A stretch of DNA of 64,000 nt from Pseudomonas sp. FEN (GCF_904067045.1 NZ_CAJFDC010000014.1:62001-126000); one strand, 5' to 3'; counted from the first letter of the stretch, positions 15,550 through 24,311 are shown. Numbers and translations are program-made. Notes: generated by a model not told the origin, from the letters alone.

Positions 15550-16668
15550 TCAAGCCAACTCGGCTAAAGATGCCGGATTGAAGCCCTTCAGATCCGCGTA
15601 ATCGCCTTTTTCCACTTTGGCGACCCAATCCTTGTCACTCAGCAGGACACGCCCTACTGCGATCAGATCAAACTCTTCGCGCTCCATACGTTCGACGAGC
15701 CGATCCAGACCCGCAGGGGTTGATCCCTTGCCGGCGAAGGCATTAGTAACATCATTTTCTAGCCCAACCGAACCAACACTAATGGTCGCGGCCCCGGTTA
15801 CTTTCTTCGCCCAGCCCGCGCAGTTCAGACCGTTCTCACCGTCAATCTCGGGGAACTCAGGTTCCCAGAAGCGGCGTTGTGAGCAGTGCAGGACGTCGAC
15901 ACCAGCCTCGACTAATGGCAACAGCCAGTCTTCCATCACCGCTGGCGTTTCAGCGATGCGTACTCCGTAATCCTGTTGCTTCCACTGGCTGACACGCATG
16001 ATGATCGGGAATTCAGGGCCAACAGCGTGACGAACAGCAGACACGATCTCGCTGGCAAAACGCGAGCGCTCCTTGATCGTCGGACCGCCGTAGCGGTCGC
16101 TGCGCAGATTGGTACCAGACCAGAAAAACTGATCAATCAAATAGCCATGGGCGCCATGAATCTCGACTGTGTCGAAGCCCAAGCGTTTGGCATCTGCTGC
16201 GGCCTTGGCGAACGCTGCTACCGTGTCGGCAATGTCCTCTTCACTCATCGCCACGCCACGCGGGTCACCTGGCGAATCCAGGCCCGACGGGCTTTCCACT
16301 GGCGCATCAGGCTCCCAGTCGTTGATGTAACGCGTGGCCCCGGTATGCCAGATCTGCGGTGCCATGCGCCCACCAGCCTGGTGGACCGCATCGATTACGT
16401 TTTTCCACCCAGCCAGCGCCGCTTCGCCGTAAAAAAAAGGAATACCGGAATCATTGCGTGATGCTGGGCGATCAATCACGGTGCCTTCCGACAAAATCAG
16501 CCCAACACGTCCCTCGGCCCGCCGCCGGTAGTAGGCAGTGCTCGCTTCACCCGGGATGCCTTCAGGTGAGAACAGGCGCGTCATTGGCGCCATGACAATC
16601 CGGTTCTTCAGTTCAAGCGAGCGGATGGAAAAAGGACGAAATAAAATGCTGGTATCAGTGTTTGACAT
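15550..16668 (-). CDS. NADH:flavin oxidoreductase, Old Yellow Enzyme family
   Basis: About 372 residues. Start ATG 16668; the longer frame adds an unlikely N-terminus. A single FMN-binding TIM barrel: LKNRIVMAPMTR near the N-terminus, QIWHTGA, the substrate-binding pair in EIHGAHGYLIDQF, RYGG, and the phosphate-binding VGRVLLSDKDW. Family members reduce activated alkenes, nitro-esters and related electrophiles with NAD(P)H. It is divergent from an HxlR regulator with a palindrome between them, the usual layout of an electrophile-induced reductase. Confidence 0.9.
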   Translation of the reverse strand: MSNTDTSILFRPFSIRSLELKNRIVMAPMTRLFSPEGIPGEASTAYYRRRAEGRVGLILSEGTVIDRPASRNDSGIPFFYGEAALAGWKNVIDAVHQAGGRMAPQIWHTGATRYINDWEPDAPVESPSGLDSPGDPRGVAMSEEDIADTVAAFAKAAADAKRLGFDTVEIHGAHGYLIDQFFWSGTNLRSDRYGGPTIKERSRFASEIVSAVRHAVGPEFPIIMRVSQWKQQDYGVRIAETPAVMEDWLLPLVEAGVDVLHCSQRRFWEPEFPEIDGENGLNCAGWAKKVTGAATISVGSVGLENDVTNAFAGKGSTPAGLDRLVERMEREEFDLIAVGRVLLSDKDWVAKVEKGDYADLKGFNPASLAELA

Positions 16669-16729
16669 CGGATGGACTCCATTTGCTTTTGGAAGCCATA
16701 TAAGTATATTTTGTAAACTAAATGTCAAT

Positions 16730-16749
16730 TAGGCACCTAAAGTCGCCTA
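16730..16749. promoter_or_regulatory. Inverted repeat, likely HxlR operator
   Basis: TAGGC (16730-16734) and GCCTA (16745-16749) are inverted around ten bases, midway in the 102-base gap between the divergent OYE and HxlR genes. A site here could repress both promoters. Pattern and position only. Confidence 0.45.
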
Positions 16750-16770
16750 GGTATACATGAGGAAACTTCG

Positions 16771-17154
16771 ATGCTGGAATTAAAACCGCAATGTTTTTCG
16801 TCGGAGTGCCCAAGCCGGGCGCTGTTCGACCAAATCGCAGACAAGTGGTCGATGATGGTTCTGGCGGTACTTGATGACGGGCCGCATCGATTTAACGCCA
16901 TCAGGCGTCGCTTGGAGGGCGTCACTCAGAAGGCTCTGACACAGTGCCTGCGGCGGCTGGAACGAAATGGTCTGGTCTCGCGCCAGGTCATCTCGTTCTC
17001 ACCCGTGGCAGTCCAGTATGAGATCACCCAACTTGGTCGAACACTGCAGCAGCCCTTCCGCGAATTGCATAAATGGACGCTCGACAAATTGCCTGAGGTT
17101 GAAACGGCCCGGTTGAAGTTTGACGAGGCCGCGCAGATAAACCTGACGGAGTGA
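16771..17154 (+). CDS. HxlR-family transcriptional regulator
   Basis: 127 residues. The winged-helix HxlR core is clear: DKWSMMVLAVLDDGPHRFNAIRRRLEGVTQKALTQ, then LRRLERNGLV. Cysteines C8, C13 and C59 could make it a redox or electrophile sensor like YodB/QorR of the same family, where a conserved N-terminal cysteine is modified. AGGA is placed 8 bases before ATG. It diverges from the OYE gene, its probable target. Confidence 0.9.
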   Translation: MLELKPQCFSSECPSRALFDQIADKWSMMVLAVLDDGPHRFNAIRRRLEGVTQKALTQCLRRLERNGLVSRQVISFSPVAVQYEITQLGRTLQQPFRELHKWTLDKLPEVETARLKFDEAAQINLTE

Positions 17155-17158
17155 TTTT

Positions 17159-17326
17159 TTATTGACACGCCACCACTGCCCACCTGCAACGCGTTACTTG
17201 TAGGTTTACCTGCGGTATCCCTGAACCTAGCAACGCTACATTAAGTGCCTGATTGACTCCGGGTTTATCACTCAATACCCCATCCTCTGAGAAAAAGACC
17301 CGGATACACACGTATTCGGGCTTCAT
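17159..17326 (-). CDS. Small ORF translationally coupled to the nitroreductase gene
   Basis: 55 residues (MKPEYVCIRVFFSEDG... ending VVACQ). The ATG overlaps the nitroreductase stop as ATGA. A strong AAGGAG lies eight bases upstream, inside the end of the nitroreductase gene. It ends five bases from the end of the convergent HxlR gene. These start signals make translation likely. No family is recognised; the hydrophobic stretch ALNVALLGSGIP and three cysteines are the only features. It may be the surviving 5' end of a longer gene cut when the segment was rearranged. Confidence 0.5.
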   Translation of the reverse strand: MKPEYVCIRVFFSEDGVLSDKPGVNQALNVALLGSGIPQVNLQVTRCRWAVVACQ

Positions 17327-18069
17327 GGCGTTGACTCCTTACTATCGTGATGAAACCTAGTAAACGCGCTCACTGGCTCACGATCAGTCACCAAGGTATT
17401 TTCAATGCTGTTCTCGTCTGCATAGCCAAGGCTCATTCCGCACACCAACATCTGTTCAGCGGGAATCTCGAGCATGTTGGAAATAACCTGGTGGTATTTC
17501 AAAAAGGCCGCCTGTGGGCAGGTGTGCAAACCCCTTCCTCGCGCCGCCACCATCACGGCTTGCAAAAACATACCGTAGTCCAGCAGGCTGCCTTCCTTGA
17601 GCACCCGGTCAATGGTGAAGAGCAAACCGACAGGTGCATCAAAGAAACGGTAGTTACGTCCGTGCTGAGCGTGCATTCGCTGTTTGTCACCTTTCGCAAT
17701 GCCCAGCAGGCCGTAGAGGTCCCAGCCCACTTTCCTGCGTCGGTCCACGTACGGCGATGTCCACTCTCGTGGATAGTACTCGTAGGCGTCTTCAAGGTGA
17801 CCGCTGAGCAACGGCTCGTTATCCAGTTGAGCGATAGCCCGTGAAATCCGAGTCTTGGCAGCCCCCGTAATCACGTGGACGCGCCAAGGCTGCATATTGA
17901 CGCCTGTCGCGCAAAAACGGGCGACATCCAAGATCGCCTCGATTTCTTCGCACGGCACAGGTGTGGGCAGATATGCCCGAATGCTGCGTCGTGAGGCAAT
18001 CGCCCAATCAATCGTCTGGCTAAGCAGTTCAGCCGGTACTGGCGGCAGGGATAAGCGGTTCATTTTCAT
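17323..18069 (-). CDS. Nitroreductase-family flavoprotein
   Basis: 248 residues. The FMN site at the N-terminus is ASRRSIRAYLPTPVP and the second motif is ARFCATGVNMQPWRVHV. The later region GRGLHTCPQAAFLKYH also fits the family. These enzymes reduce nitro-aromatics, quinones or flavins with NAD(P)H as homodimers. It ends in an ATGA overlap with a 55-codon ORF. Upstream lies a truncated LysR gene, perhaps once its regulator. With the neighbouring OYE it gives a small electrophile-reduction cluster. Confidence 0.88.
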   Translation of the reverse strand: MKMNRLSLPPVPAELLSQTIDWAIASRRSIRAYLPTPVPCEEIEAILDVARFCATGVNMQPWRVHVITGAAKTRISRAIAQLDNEPLLSGHLEDAYEYYPREWTSPYVDRRRKVGWDLYGLLGIAKGDKQRMHAQHGRNYRFFDAPVGLLFTIDRVLKEGSLLDYGMFLQAVMVAARGRGLHTCPQAAFLKYHQVISNMLEIPAEQMLVCGMSLGYADENSIENTLVTDREPVSAFTRFHHDSKESTP

Positions 18070-18113
18070 GCCTAGGGCCTACGGATTCAGCTATTTGACG
18101 AACGGCCACAACT

Positions 18114-18269
18114 CTAAAACACGAAGTTTTTCGGGACGCGCAAGACCATGCTGCGCGAACCACTCAGCGCCGACTGAGAGACGCCAAGCTGCGCCGCCGC
18201 GCGGGTAAAGCTCCGCTCGCGGGCAACGACAATGAAGGCCATCAGGTCGTTGTAGCTTCCTCTCGGCAT
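18114..18269 (-). pseudogene. Truncated LysR regulator (HTH end only)
   Basis: The 51 residues from ATG 18269 begin MPRGSYNDLMAFIVVARERS and continue through TRAAAQLGVSQSALS, the first two helices of a LysR winged helix. The frame then departs from the family (GSRSMVLRVPKNFVF) and stops. The remaining 240 or so residues expected of a LysR protein are gone. It sits head to head with the deleted aldo/keto reductase gene, a common LysR/AKR pairing, so both members of the pair were damaged. Confidence 0.75.
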
Positions 18270-18422
18270 TAATGAGCTCACTTCAATAGTCTTTGCCGAC
18301 TTTACCATCTAGTTGCCTTGGCAGGCGGCCGCTAGATTGTTACATGACCTGGATACCCCATCGACGGCGCTACGCCGCACCGCAGTTGAGCGACGCTTGA
18401 TCAACCTCACCGGAGAATAAAC

Positions 18423-18812
18423 GTGCAAAAGCGCAAGCTTGGAAACAGCAACCTTGAAGTTTCGGCCCTGGGTTTGGGATGCATGAGCATGAGCGCCCTG
18501 TATGGGCCGCCGGCCGACAAGCCAGAGATGATCAAGCTGATCCGCGCCGCACATGATCGTGGCGTGACCCTCTTCGACACGGCCGAGTCCTACGGTCCGT
18601 TCGTCAACGAAGAACTTGTCGGCGAAGCCCTGCAACCGATCCGAGACCAGGTCATCATCGCCACCAAGTTGCATCGCCTGGAGGAAAACCTCGGCGCCGT
18701 CGATCTTCAACTGAGCGCGCAAGACCTGAATCAAATCAATGTAGAAGTAGCGAAGATCCGGATCCAAGGCGAGCGCCTGCCCGAAGCAGCCCTGAAAATG
18801 ACCGACCTTTGA
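18423..18812 (+). pseudogene. Aldo/keto reductase with a large in-frame internal deletion
   Basis: 129 residues against about 330 for the family. Residues 1-82 match the N-terminus (LGNSNLEVSALGLGCMSMS, catalytic FDTAESYGP, then VIIATK). Residue 83 on matches the extreme C-terminal part (LHRLEENLGAVDLQLS, GERLPEAALKMT). About 200 residues of the barrel, including the catalytic histidine and most cofactor contacts, are missing, yet the frame is kept. The joint falls at ACCAAG (18663-18668), where both IATK and the late TTKLHRLEENLG motif carry Thr-Lys, suggesting recombination across short direct repeats. It cannot be an active reductase. Confidence 0.85.
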
Positions 18813-18861
18813 CGCCCCATCCCGCACTTCGACAATGGCGATATTGCTGATGAGCAGTCAG

Positions 18862-19878
18862 TCACGTGCTGGACGGTGATTGCGGAGTGTCGGGATTGAG
18901 TTGCTGGCGTCTGAATTGTCCCGGAGGCTGGCCGTGGATCTGGCGAAAACGGCGCGAAAAATAAGCCTCGTCGGCGAAACCGCACAGCCTCGCCACCTCC
19001 CCCACGGGTCTTGTTCCATTGAGCAAATAATTGCGCGCCGCGTGCATCCTGCGTTCGAGCACCAGCTCGGTGAAGGTCTTGCCGACTTCCTTGCGTAACC
19101 AGTGGGTCAGGTAGGTCGGTGACAGGTAAGTCGCGGCGGCAACCTTGATCAGGTTGAGATCGGGATCGGCGATATTTTTCCGCAAATATTCGGACATCCT
19201 GCCCAGCGCATCGCGTCGGCTGACTTCGGCGGCATTCTCTTCGGCCAACCGCTTGAGCGGCTCGGCATACAAGGCACAGACGCTGCCAATAAGCTGTAGC
19301 AGCAAGCCTTTGAGCATCTCGCGGGTGCCAAACTGACGGTTCTCATCCAGCAGGCGCATCTGCGCGATCAGAGCGCAGACTTTGCTGAAATCCTCATCGC
19401 CCAGGATGAAATCCAGATGTTCCTGGAAGCGGAACGGCGACAGCTCGGGCGCCAGGAGAATCGAGACTTCCTCCAGATCCATCGGGTCGCACTGCAAATG
19501 CGGAAGGAGAAAGGTCTGGGAGAAATTGATCACCATGAAATTGCTGTCGGCCGGATGCGGAATCACGTGCACGCGATGGGGCAGGATGAAGGCCAGCGTG
19601 TTGCGCGGAAACGGCCGCTCAACGTTGCCGATATGCTGCACGGTATCGCCACCGAGGTTGACCTGGATCTGGAAATACTCGTGGCGATGCGGACTGGTCT
19701 CGGCGCGCCGCCCCCTTTTGTCGCGGATATAGAAGTCCGTCAATTCGCTGCGCTGCTGCATGACGTAGGTCGGCACTCGACTCGCTGACAACATCTCCTG
19801 AAAGTCCTCGGCAGGTACATGGGCAGGTTGTCGTCGCACTACGAAGCAGGCGGCGACAGGGGTGATTGTGCAGGTCAA
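18862..19878 (-). CDS. AraC-family regulator of the adjacent catabolic operon
   Basis: 338 residues. An N-terminal cupin-like sensing domain (SPHRHEYFQIQVNLGG, RNTLAFILPHRVHVIPHP) and a C-terminal pair of helix-turn-helix motifs (LNLIKVAAATYLSPTYLTHWLRKEVG and VGEVARLCGFADEAYFSRRFRQIHG). It is divergent from an MFS-hydrolase-SDR-dehydrogenase operon 512 bases away and is its probable activator. The ATG at 19794 is a possible shorter start. The inducer is presumably the transported acid. Confidence 0.88.
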   Translation of the reverse strand: MTCTITPVAACFVVRRQPAHVPAEDFQEMLSASRVPTYVMQQRSELTDFYIRDKRGRRAETSPHRHEYFQIQVNLGGDTVQHIGNVERPFPRNTLAFILPHRVHVIPHPADSNFMVINFSQTFLLPHLQCDPMDLEEVSILLAPELSPFRFQEHLDFILGDEDFSKVCALIAQMRLLDENRQFGTREMLKGLLLQLIGSVCALYAEPLKRLAEENAAEVSRRDALGRMSEYLRKNIADPDLNLIKVAAATYLSPTYLTHWLRKEVGKTFTELVLERRMHAARNYLLNGTRPVGEVARLCGFADEAYFSRRFRQIHGQPPGQFRRQQLNPDTPQSPSST

Positions 19879-20390
19879 TCCGGCTGATTTTCAATCGAGT
19901 CATAGGATGACAGCAAAATGGAGAGGCTGTTTGTTCCCGTGTGCAAGGACTCGTCTGTCCAAAAAATAAAAACGTCTGACATAAAAATTAATCTATAAAA
20001 AACAAATAGATAAAAACAATTAAAGAGAAAATCACAAAAAATAAGCGGGTTTTATTTCTTGGACAGATGCGCTTTGCACTGTTTTCAAGAGAAAAAACGA
20101 TCTAACGCCTTCGTTGATTTTGAATAGTTGTACGACCACTGTTACAGGCAACGCAGCCCGACCCATCCAAAAACAATCAAAAGGTGCGCACGCCATGAAC
20201 CTGCTTCTATCCCTCGTCGACCCTCCCGACTTCACCTCGAACGACCCGGCCGCCAGGCGCATCTGAACGCCTGGCAGTGACTGTCCGCGCCGCTCATTCA
20301 AACAATGATTGCCCTGCCCTCGGCATTTGCGGCAACGGGGTCGGCTGCGCGCAAATATCTCGATTCTTCTAACAATAAAGAGGTCTATTC
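19879..20390. other. Long divergent regulatory region with an AT-rich tract
   Basis: 512 bases between the AraC gene and the MFS operon. About 19955-20060 is strikingly AT-rich compared with the flanking GC-rich DNA, a likely place for AraC or an MvaT-type nucleoid protein to bind. A 23-codon ORF (20195-20266) ends inside a 7-bp hairpin (CCAGGCG 20253-20259 with CGCCTGG 20268-20274). No larger gene is evident. Confidence 0.5.
20195..20266 (+). CDS. Possible leader peptide of the MFS operon
   Basis: 23 codons (MNLLLSLVDPPDFTS... ending AARRI) with AAGG about ten bases upstream. The stop falls in the loop of a 7-bp hairpin, and the MFS gene starts 125 bases later on the same strand. The layout could be translation-dependent control, but codons show no repeated amino acid as in a classic attenuator. 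Chance is not excluded. Confidence 0.2.
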   Translation: MNLLLSLVDPPDFTSNDPAARRI

Positions 20391-21740
20391 ATGTCGAATT
20401 CGCCAACCTCCCCGTCCACCGCATCGACAGTGCCTGGCGCTGCCCAGGATGCCCTGCTCCCTCAGCGGCTGCCGACACGCCAGCGCTGGTTCATGCTGTC
20501 GTTGCTGCTGATCGCGACCATCATCAACTACATCGACCGGGTAAACATTTCGATTGCGGCACCGTTCATGGCCAAGGACCTGGGCCTGGACAAGATTGAG
20601 ATGGGCCTGATTTTTTCCGCGTTTGCCTGGACCTATGCACTGGCACTGGTACCCGCCGGGTTCATTGCCGATCGCTGCGGTTCGCGGTTCACCTACGGGG
20701 TGTCGCTGATCGGTTGGTCGGCGGTCACCGTGTGCCAAGGTTTTGCCACTGGGTTCGCTTCGTTGTTCGGTTTGCGCCTGGCCGTCGGCGCCATGGAGGC
20801 GCCGGCATTTCCGGCCAACAGCCGTGCGGTCACGGTGTGGTTTCCGGCCCGCGAACGGGGACTGGCCAGCAGCATTTACGTGTGCGGCCAGTATTTGGGC
20901 ACGGCACTGTTTACCGGCGCGCTGTTATGGCTGGCCACGACCTACGACTGGCGCCATGTGTTCTACAGCACCGGGATACTCGGCATTGTTTTCGGGGTGA
21001 TCTGGTTGTATGTGTACCGCGATCCGCTGAACTGCAAGAAAGTCAGCAAGGAAGAATTGAAGTACATCGAAGTCGGAGGTGGACTGGTCAAGTGCAGTCA
21101 GGCGCGTACCCGCTTCAACTGGCGGCAAATCGCCGAGCTGTTTGGCTATCGGCAGATCTGGGCGATTTGCATCGGCAAGTTTGCCAGCACTTCGGCGCTG
21201 TATTTCTTTCTCACCTGGTTTCCCACGTACCTGATCGAAGAACGGCACCTGACCATGATCAAGGCGGGCATCTTTGCCGTGCTGCCGTTCGTGGGTGCAA
21301 CGGTCGGCATTTTGCTCGCCGGCATTGTCTCCGACCTGCTGATACGCCGCGGCTATTCAATGTCCTTTGCACGCAAATTGCCATTGGTGGTCGGATCGAT
21401 GCTGGGGATGTCGATCGTCCTGGTGAATTTCACCGATTCGAACCTGATCTGTATTGCCGTGCTGACCACGGCCTTCTTCGCCCAGGGGATCGCCTCGTCG
21501 TCATGGGCGGCGGTGTCGGAAGTCGCCCCCAAGGAACTGATCGGCCTGACCAGCGGAATCACCAGCCTGGCCGCCAACATCGGCGGCATCATCACCCCTA
21601 TCGTGATTGGCGCGATCGTCCACGCGACGGGCTCGTTTGCCTGGGCCTTCTGGTTCATTGGCGGCGTGGCCCTGGCCGGCACCCTGTCCTACTCATTGCT
21701 GCTCGGCCGCTTGTATCGCATCGAACTCAAGGTGCGCTGA
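20391..21740 (+). CDS. MFS transporter, anion:cation symporter (ACS) type
   Basis: 449 residues with 12 predicted membrane helices. The family signature after helix 1 (NYIDRVNISIAAPFMAKDLGL) and GSRFTYGVSLIGWS are typical of the ACS branch that imports glucarate, galactonate, tartrate and aromatic acids with protons. AGAGG lies before the ATG. It is first in an operon with an FAH-family hydrolase, an SDR and a 2-hydroxyacid dehydrogenase, so an organic or sugar acid is the expected cargo. Confidence 0.9.
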   Translation: MSNSPTSPSTASTVPGAAQDALLPQRLPTRQRWFMLSLLLIATIINYIDRVNISIAAPFMAKDLGLDKIEMGLIFSAFAWTYALALVPAGFIADRCGSRFTYGVSLIGWSAVTVCQGFATGFASLFGLRLAVGAMEAPAFPANSRAVTVWFPARERGLASSIYVCGQYLGTALFTGALLWLATTYDWRHVFYSTGILGIVFGVIWLYVYRDPLNCKKVSKEELKYIEVGGGLVKCSQARTRFNWRQIAELFGYRQIWAICIGKFASTSALYFFLTWFPTYLIEERHLTMIKAGIFAVLPFVGATVGILLAGIVSDLLIRRGYSMSFARKLPLVVGSMLGMSIVLVNFTDSNLICIAVLTTAFFAQGIASSSWAAVSEVAPKELIGLTSGITSLAANIGGIITPIVIGAIVHATGSFAWAFWFIGGVALAGTLSYSLLLGRLYRIELKVR

Positions 21741-21845
21741 GCCCAGAAAAGCCTATTTCTCCAACACGAAGCGGCTTTCGTCCAACTTCACAATAGATTG
21801 CCGCCGTACGCTGACGCTTCCAACAGGACTTCTACCAGGATGAAC

Positions 21846-22532
21846 ATGCCCGAATACGTTTTTACCCCCGATCTGCCCGTGACCTTGCCGGTTGTCGGCA
21901 GCCAGCAGCGCTTCCCCGTCGGTCGGGTGTTTTGCGTCGGCCGCAATTACCCCTGGCCGGACACACAAGGCCAGTCCCGACAACCGCCGGTGTTCTTCAT
22001 GAAACCGGCGAGCAATGTAGTGGATGCCGTGGGTGAAGTGGTGTTCCCGCCAATGACGGAAGAGTTCGCCCACGAAATCGAATTGGTCGTGGCCATCGGC
22101 GAGGGTGGCGCCAATATTCCAGAGAGCCAGGCGCTGGCCTACGTCTGGGGCTATGCCGCCGGTCTTGATCTGACTCGGCGTGATGTCCAGCGCGCGGCCA
22201 AGCGCAATGGTTTGCCGTGGGAAGGCGCCAAGGTGTTCGACGGCGCCGCGCCGATGACCGCCATCGTGCCGGTCACTCGCGCGGGACACCCCGATGGCGA
22301 TTTGTGGCTGAGCGTCAATGGCCAGGAGCGTCAGCGCGACAGCCTCGACAGTCAGATCTGGTCAGTCAGTGAAGTCATCAGCCGGATCTCTCAGTCGGTC
22401 GCGCTGAGGGCCGGAGACCTGATCATGACCGGCAGCCCGGCGGGCGTCGATGTACTGCAGCCAGGTGACATCATCAACGCCGGGATCGACGGCATCGGCC
22501 AACTGGAAATGCGCGTCGCTCAGCGACCTTGA
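21846..22532 (+). CDS. Fumarylacetoacetate hydrolase-family protein (acylpyruvate hydrolase-like)
   Basis: About 228 residues. Motifs of the FAH fold: VFCVGRNYPWP, PPVFFMKPASN, the metal-binding EFAHEIELVVAIG, GYAAGLDLTRRDVQ and DLIMTGSPAGV. The sequence is nearest to fumarylpyruvate/acylpyruvate hydrolases, which split C-C bonds in 2,4-diketo acids to give pyruvate. No dioxygenase is nearby, so a gentisate pathway is not supported. A diketo sugar-acid substrate made by the neighbouring dehydrogenases is plausible. ATG 21846 has AGGA five bases upstream; ATG 21840 is possible. Confidence 0.87.
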   Translation: MPEYVFTPDLPVTLPVVGSQQRFPVGRVFCVGRNYPWPDTQGQSRQPPVFFMKPASNVVDAVGEVVFPPMTEEFAHEIELVVAIGEGGANIPESQALAYVWGYAAGLDLTRRDVQRAAKRNGLPWEGAKVFDGAAPMTAIVPVTRAGHPDGDLWLSVNGQERQRDSLDSQIWSVSEVISRISQSVALRAGDLIMTGSPAGVDVLQPGDIINAGIDGIGQLEMRVAQRP

Positions 22533-22574
22533 ACCGACCACTCACCGTACTGATTCGAGAAAGGATGGAACAAC

Positions 22575-23339
22575 ATGTCTAACACTCCCCTTTTGAAAGT
22601 GGCCCTCGTAACCGGCGCCGGTAGCGGGATCGGCCGCGCCGTGGCCCTGGGGCTGATGGCCGACGGATACACACTGGTATTGGCTGGACGCCGGCTGGAG
22701 CCCTTGCAGGCATTGGTTGAGCTGGCGGCGCGCGAAGGACGCGAAGCATTGGCGGTGCCCACCGATGTACGCGACCCGGCCAGTGTCGACTCGCTGTTTG
22801 CAACCATCACCGAGGTCTACGGACGCCTGGACGTACTGTTCAACAACGCAGGGGTCAATGCCCCCGCCGTGCCTCTGGATGAACTGACATTCGAGCAGTG
22901 GCGAAACGTGATCGACACCAACCTCAACGGCGTTTTTCTCTGCGCCCGTGGTGCCTTCGGATTGATGCGTCGGCAACAGCCACAGGGTGGACGCATCATC
23001 AATAACGGCTCGATCTCGGCCCATACCCCGCGCCCGTTCAGCAGCGCCTATACCGCCAGCAAACATGCGGTGCTGGGGCTGACCAAATCCCTGGCCCTGG
23101 ATGGCCGGGAATTCAACATCGCCTGCAGCCAGATCGACATTGGCAACGCCCTGACCGAAATGTCGGTACGCATGACCAAAGGCGTGCGCCAGGCTAACGG
23201 TACCATCGCGGTAGAGCCGATGGTGGATGTCAAGCATGTGGCCGATGCCGTGCGCTACATCGCTGGCCTGCCGCTGTCGGCGAACGTCCTGAACATGACC
23301 GTCATGGCCAGCGCCATGCCGTTTGCCGGTCGCGGTTGA
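22575..23339 (+). CDS. Short-chain dehydrogenase/reductase
   Basis: 254 residues, full SDR length. NAD(P)-binding TGAGSGIG at 13-20, NNAG at 90-93, and the catalytic Ser with Tyr159 and Lys163 in AYTASK. Asn in DTNLNGVF completes the tetrad. In this operon it probably oxidises a hydroxy-acid to the keto compound attacked by the FAH-family hydrolase. The substrate itself is not visible in the sequence. Confidence 0.9.
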   Translation: MSNTPLLKVALVTGAGSGIGRAVALGLMADGYTLVLAGRRLEPLQALVELAAREGREALAVPTDVRDPASVDSLFATITEVYGRLDVLFNNAGVNAPAVPLDELTFEQWRNVIDTNLNGVFLCARGAFGLMRRQQPQGGRIINNGSISAHTPRPFSSAYTASKHAVLGLTKSLALDGREFNIACSQIDIGNALTEMSVRMTKGVRQANGTIAVEPMVDVKHVADAVRYIAGLPLSANVLNMTVMASAMPFAGRG

Positions 23340-23372
23340 ACCGGCCTTTTTATTCCGTTACGCGAGGTCCAC

Positions 23373-24311
23373 ATGAAGCCAGAAGTCTTGCAACTCAGCC
23401 CGATCCTGATTCCCGAAATCAACGCCCGGCTGGATGAGCTGTTCACCATCAGACGTTACTTCGAGCAGACCGACAAACCCGCCTATTTGCAGGAGCACGG
23501 CGCGAACATTCGTGGCGTGATCACCGGCGGGCATACCGGAATCAGCCAGGCGTTGATGGCCCGGTTGCCCAAACTGGAAGTGGTAGCGGTCAACGGCGTG
23601 GGCACCGATGCGGTGGATCTGGCTTACGCCAGGGATCGCGGGATCCGCGTGAGCACGACCGTAGGTGCGTTGACCGAAGATGTCGCCGACCTGGCCATCG
23701 GATTGTTGCTTGCCGTGTGTCGAGGACTCTGTACCAGTGATCGTTATGTGCGTTCGGGCCAATGGCCCCATAGCGCAACACCATTGGCACCGTTGCCGTT
23801 GGCCCGTCAGGTGTCCGGCATGCGCATCGGCATCGTCGGCATGGGCCGGGTCGGCCGTGCGGTGGCGACCCGAGCCGCGGCGTTCGGTTGCCCGATCAGC
23901 TACACCGATTTGCAGCCAATGAGCGACGTGAACCACACCTTCATCGCCGATCTGAAACAGCTGGCCCGCGACAGTGATGCATTGATTCTCGCCGCCGCCG
24001 CCGACAAGGCTGAAGCCATCATCAATGCCGAGGTGCTGCAAGCGCTGGGCAAGGACGGCTATCTGATCAACGTAGCCCGCGGCAAGCTGGTCAACGAGGT
24101 CGATCTGCTGGCGGCGCTTGCCGCCGGTGAGATCGCGGGGGCGGCGCTGGATGTATTCGTCGATGAACCGAATGTTCCCGAGGCCCTGTTTGGCAACGAG
24201 CACGTGGTACTGCAGCCACATCGCGCCAGCGCGACGCTTCAGACCCGCACGCGAATGGGGGAAATGGTGGTGGCGAGCCTGCTGGACAGCCTCTCCGGGA
24301 AGGCGCTTTGA
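23373..24311 (+). CDS. D-isomer-specific 2-hydroxyacid dehydrogenase
   Basis: 312 residues. The NAD(P) loop is GIVGMGRVG, and the catalytic Arg (NVARGKLVN), Glu (FVDEPNVPE) and His (LQPHRAS) are all in place. It is most like glyoxylate/hydroxypyruvate reductases and 2-ketogluconate-type reductases. Last gene of the operon, 33 bases after the SDR. It may reduce a keto-acid product of the pathway such as glyoxylate, pyruvate or hydroxypyruvate; which one is inference. Confidence 0.9.
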   Translation: MKPEVLQLSPILIPEINARLDELFTIRRYFEQTDKPAYLQEHGANIRGVITGGHTGISQALMARLPKLEVVAVNGVGTDAVDLAYARDRGIRVSTTVGALTEDVADLAIGLLLAVCRGLCTSDRYVRSGQWPHSATPLAPLPLARQVSGMRIGIVGMGRVGRAVATRAAAFGCPISYTDLQPMSDVNHTFIADLKQLARDSDALILAAAADKAEAIINAEVLQALGKDGYLINVARGKLVNEVDLLAALAAGEIAGAALDVFVDEPNVPEALFGNEHVVLQPHRASATLQTRTRMGEMVVASLLDSLSGKAL

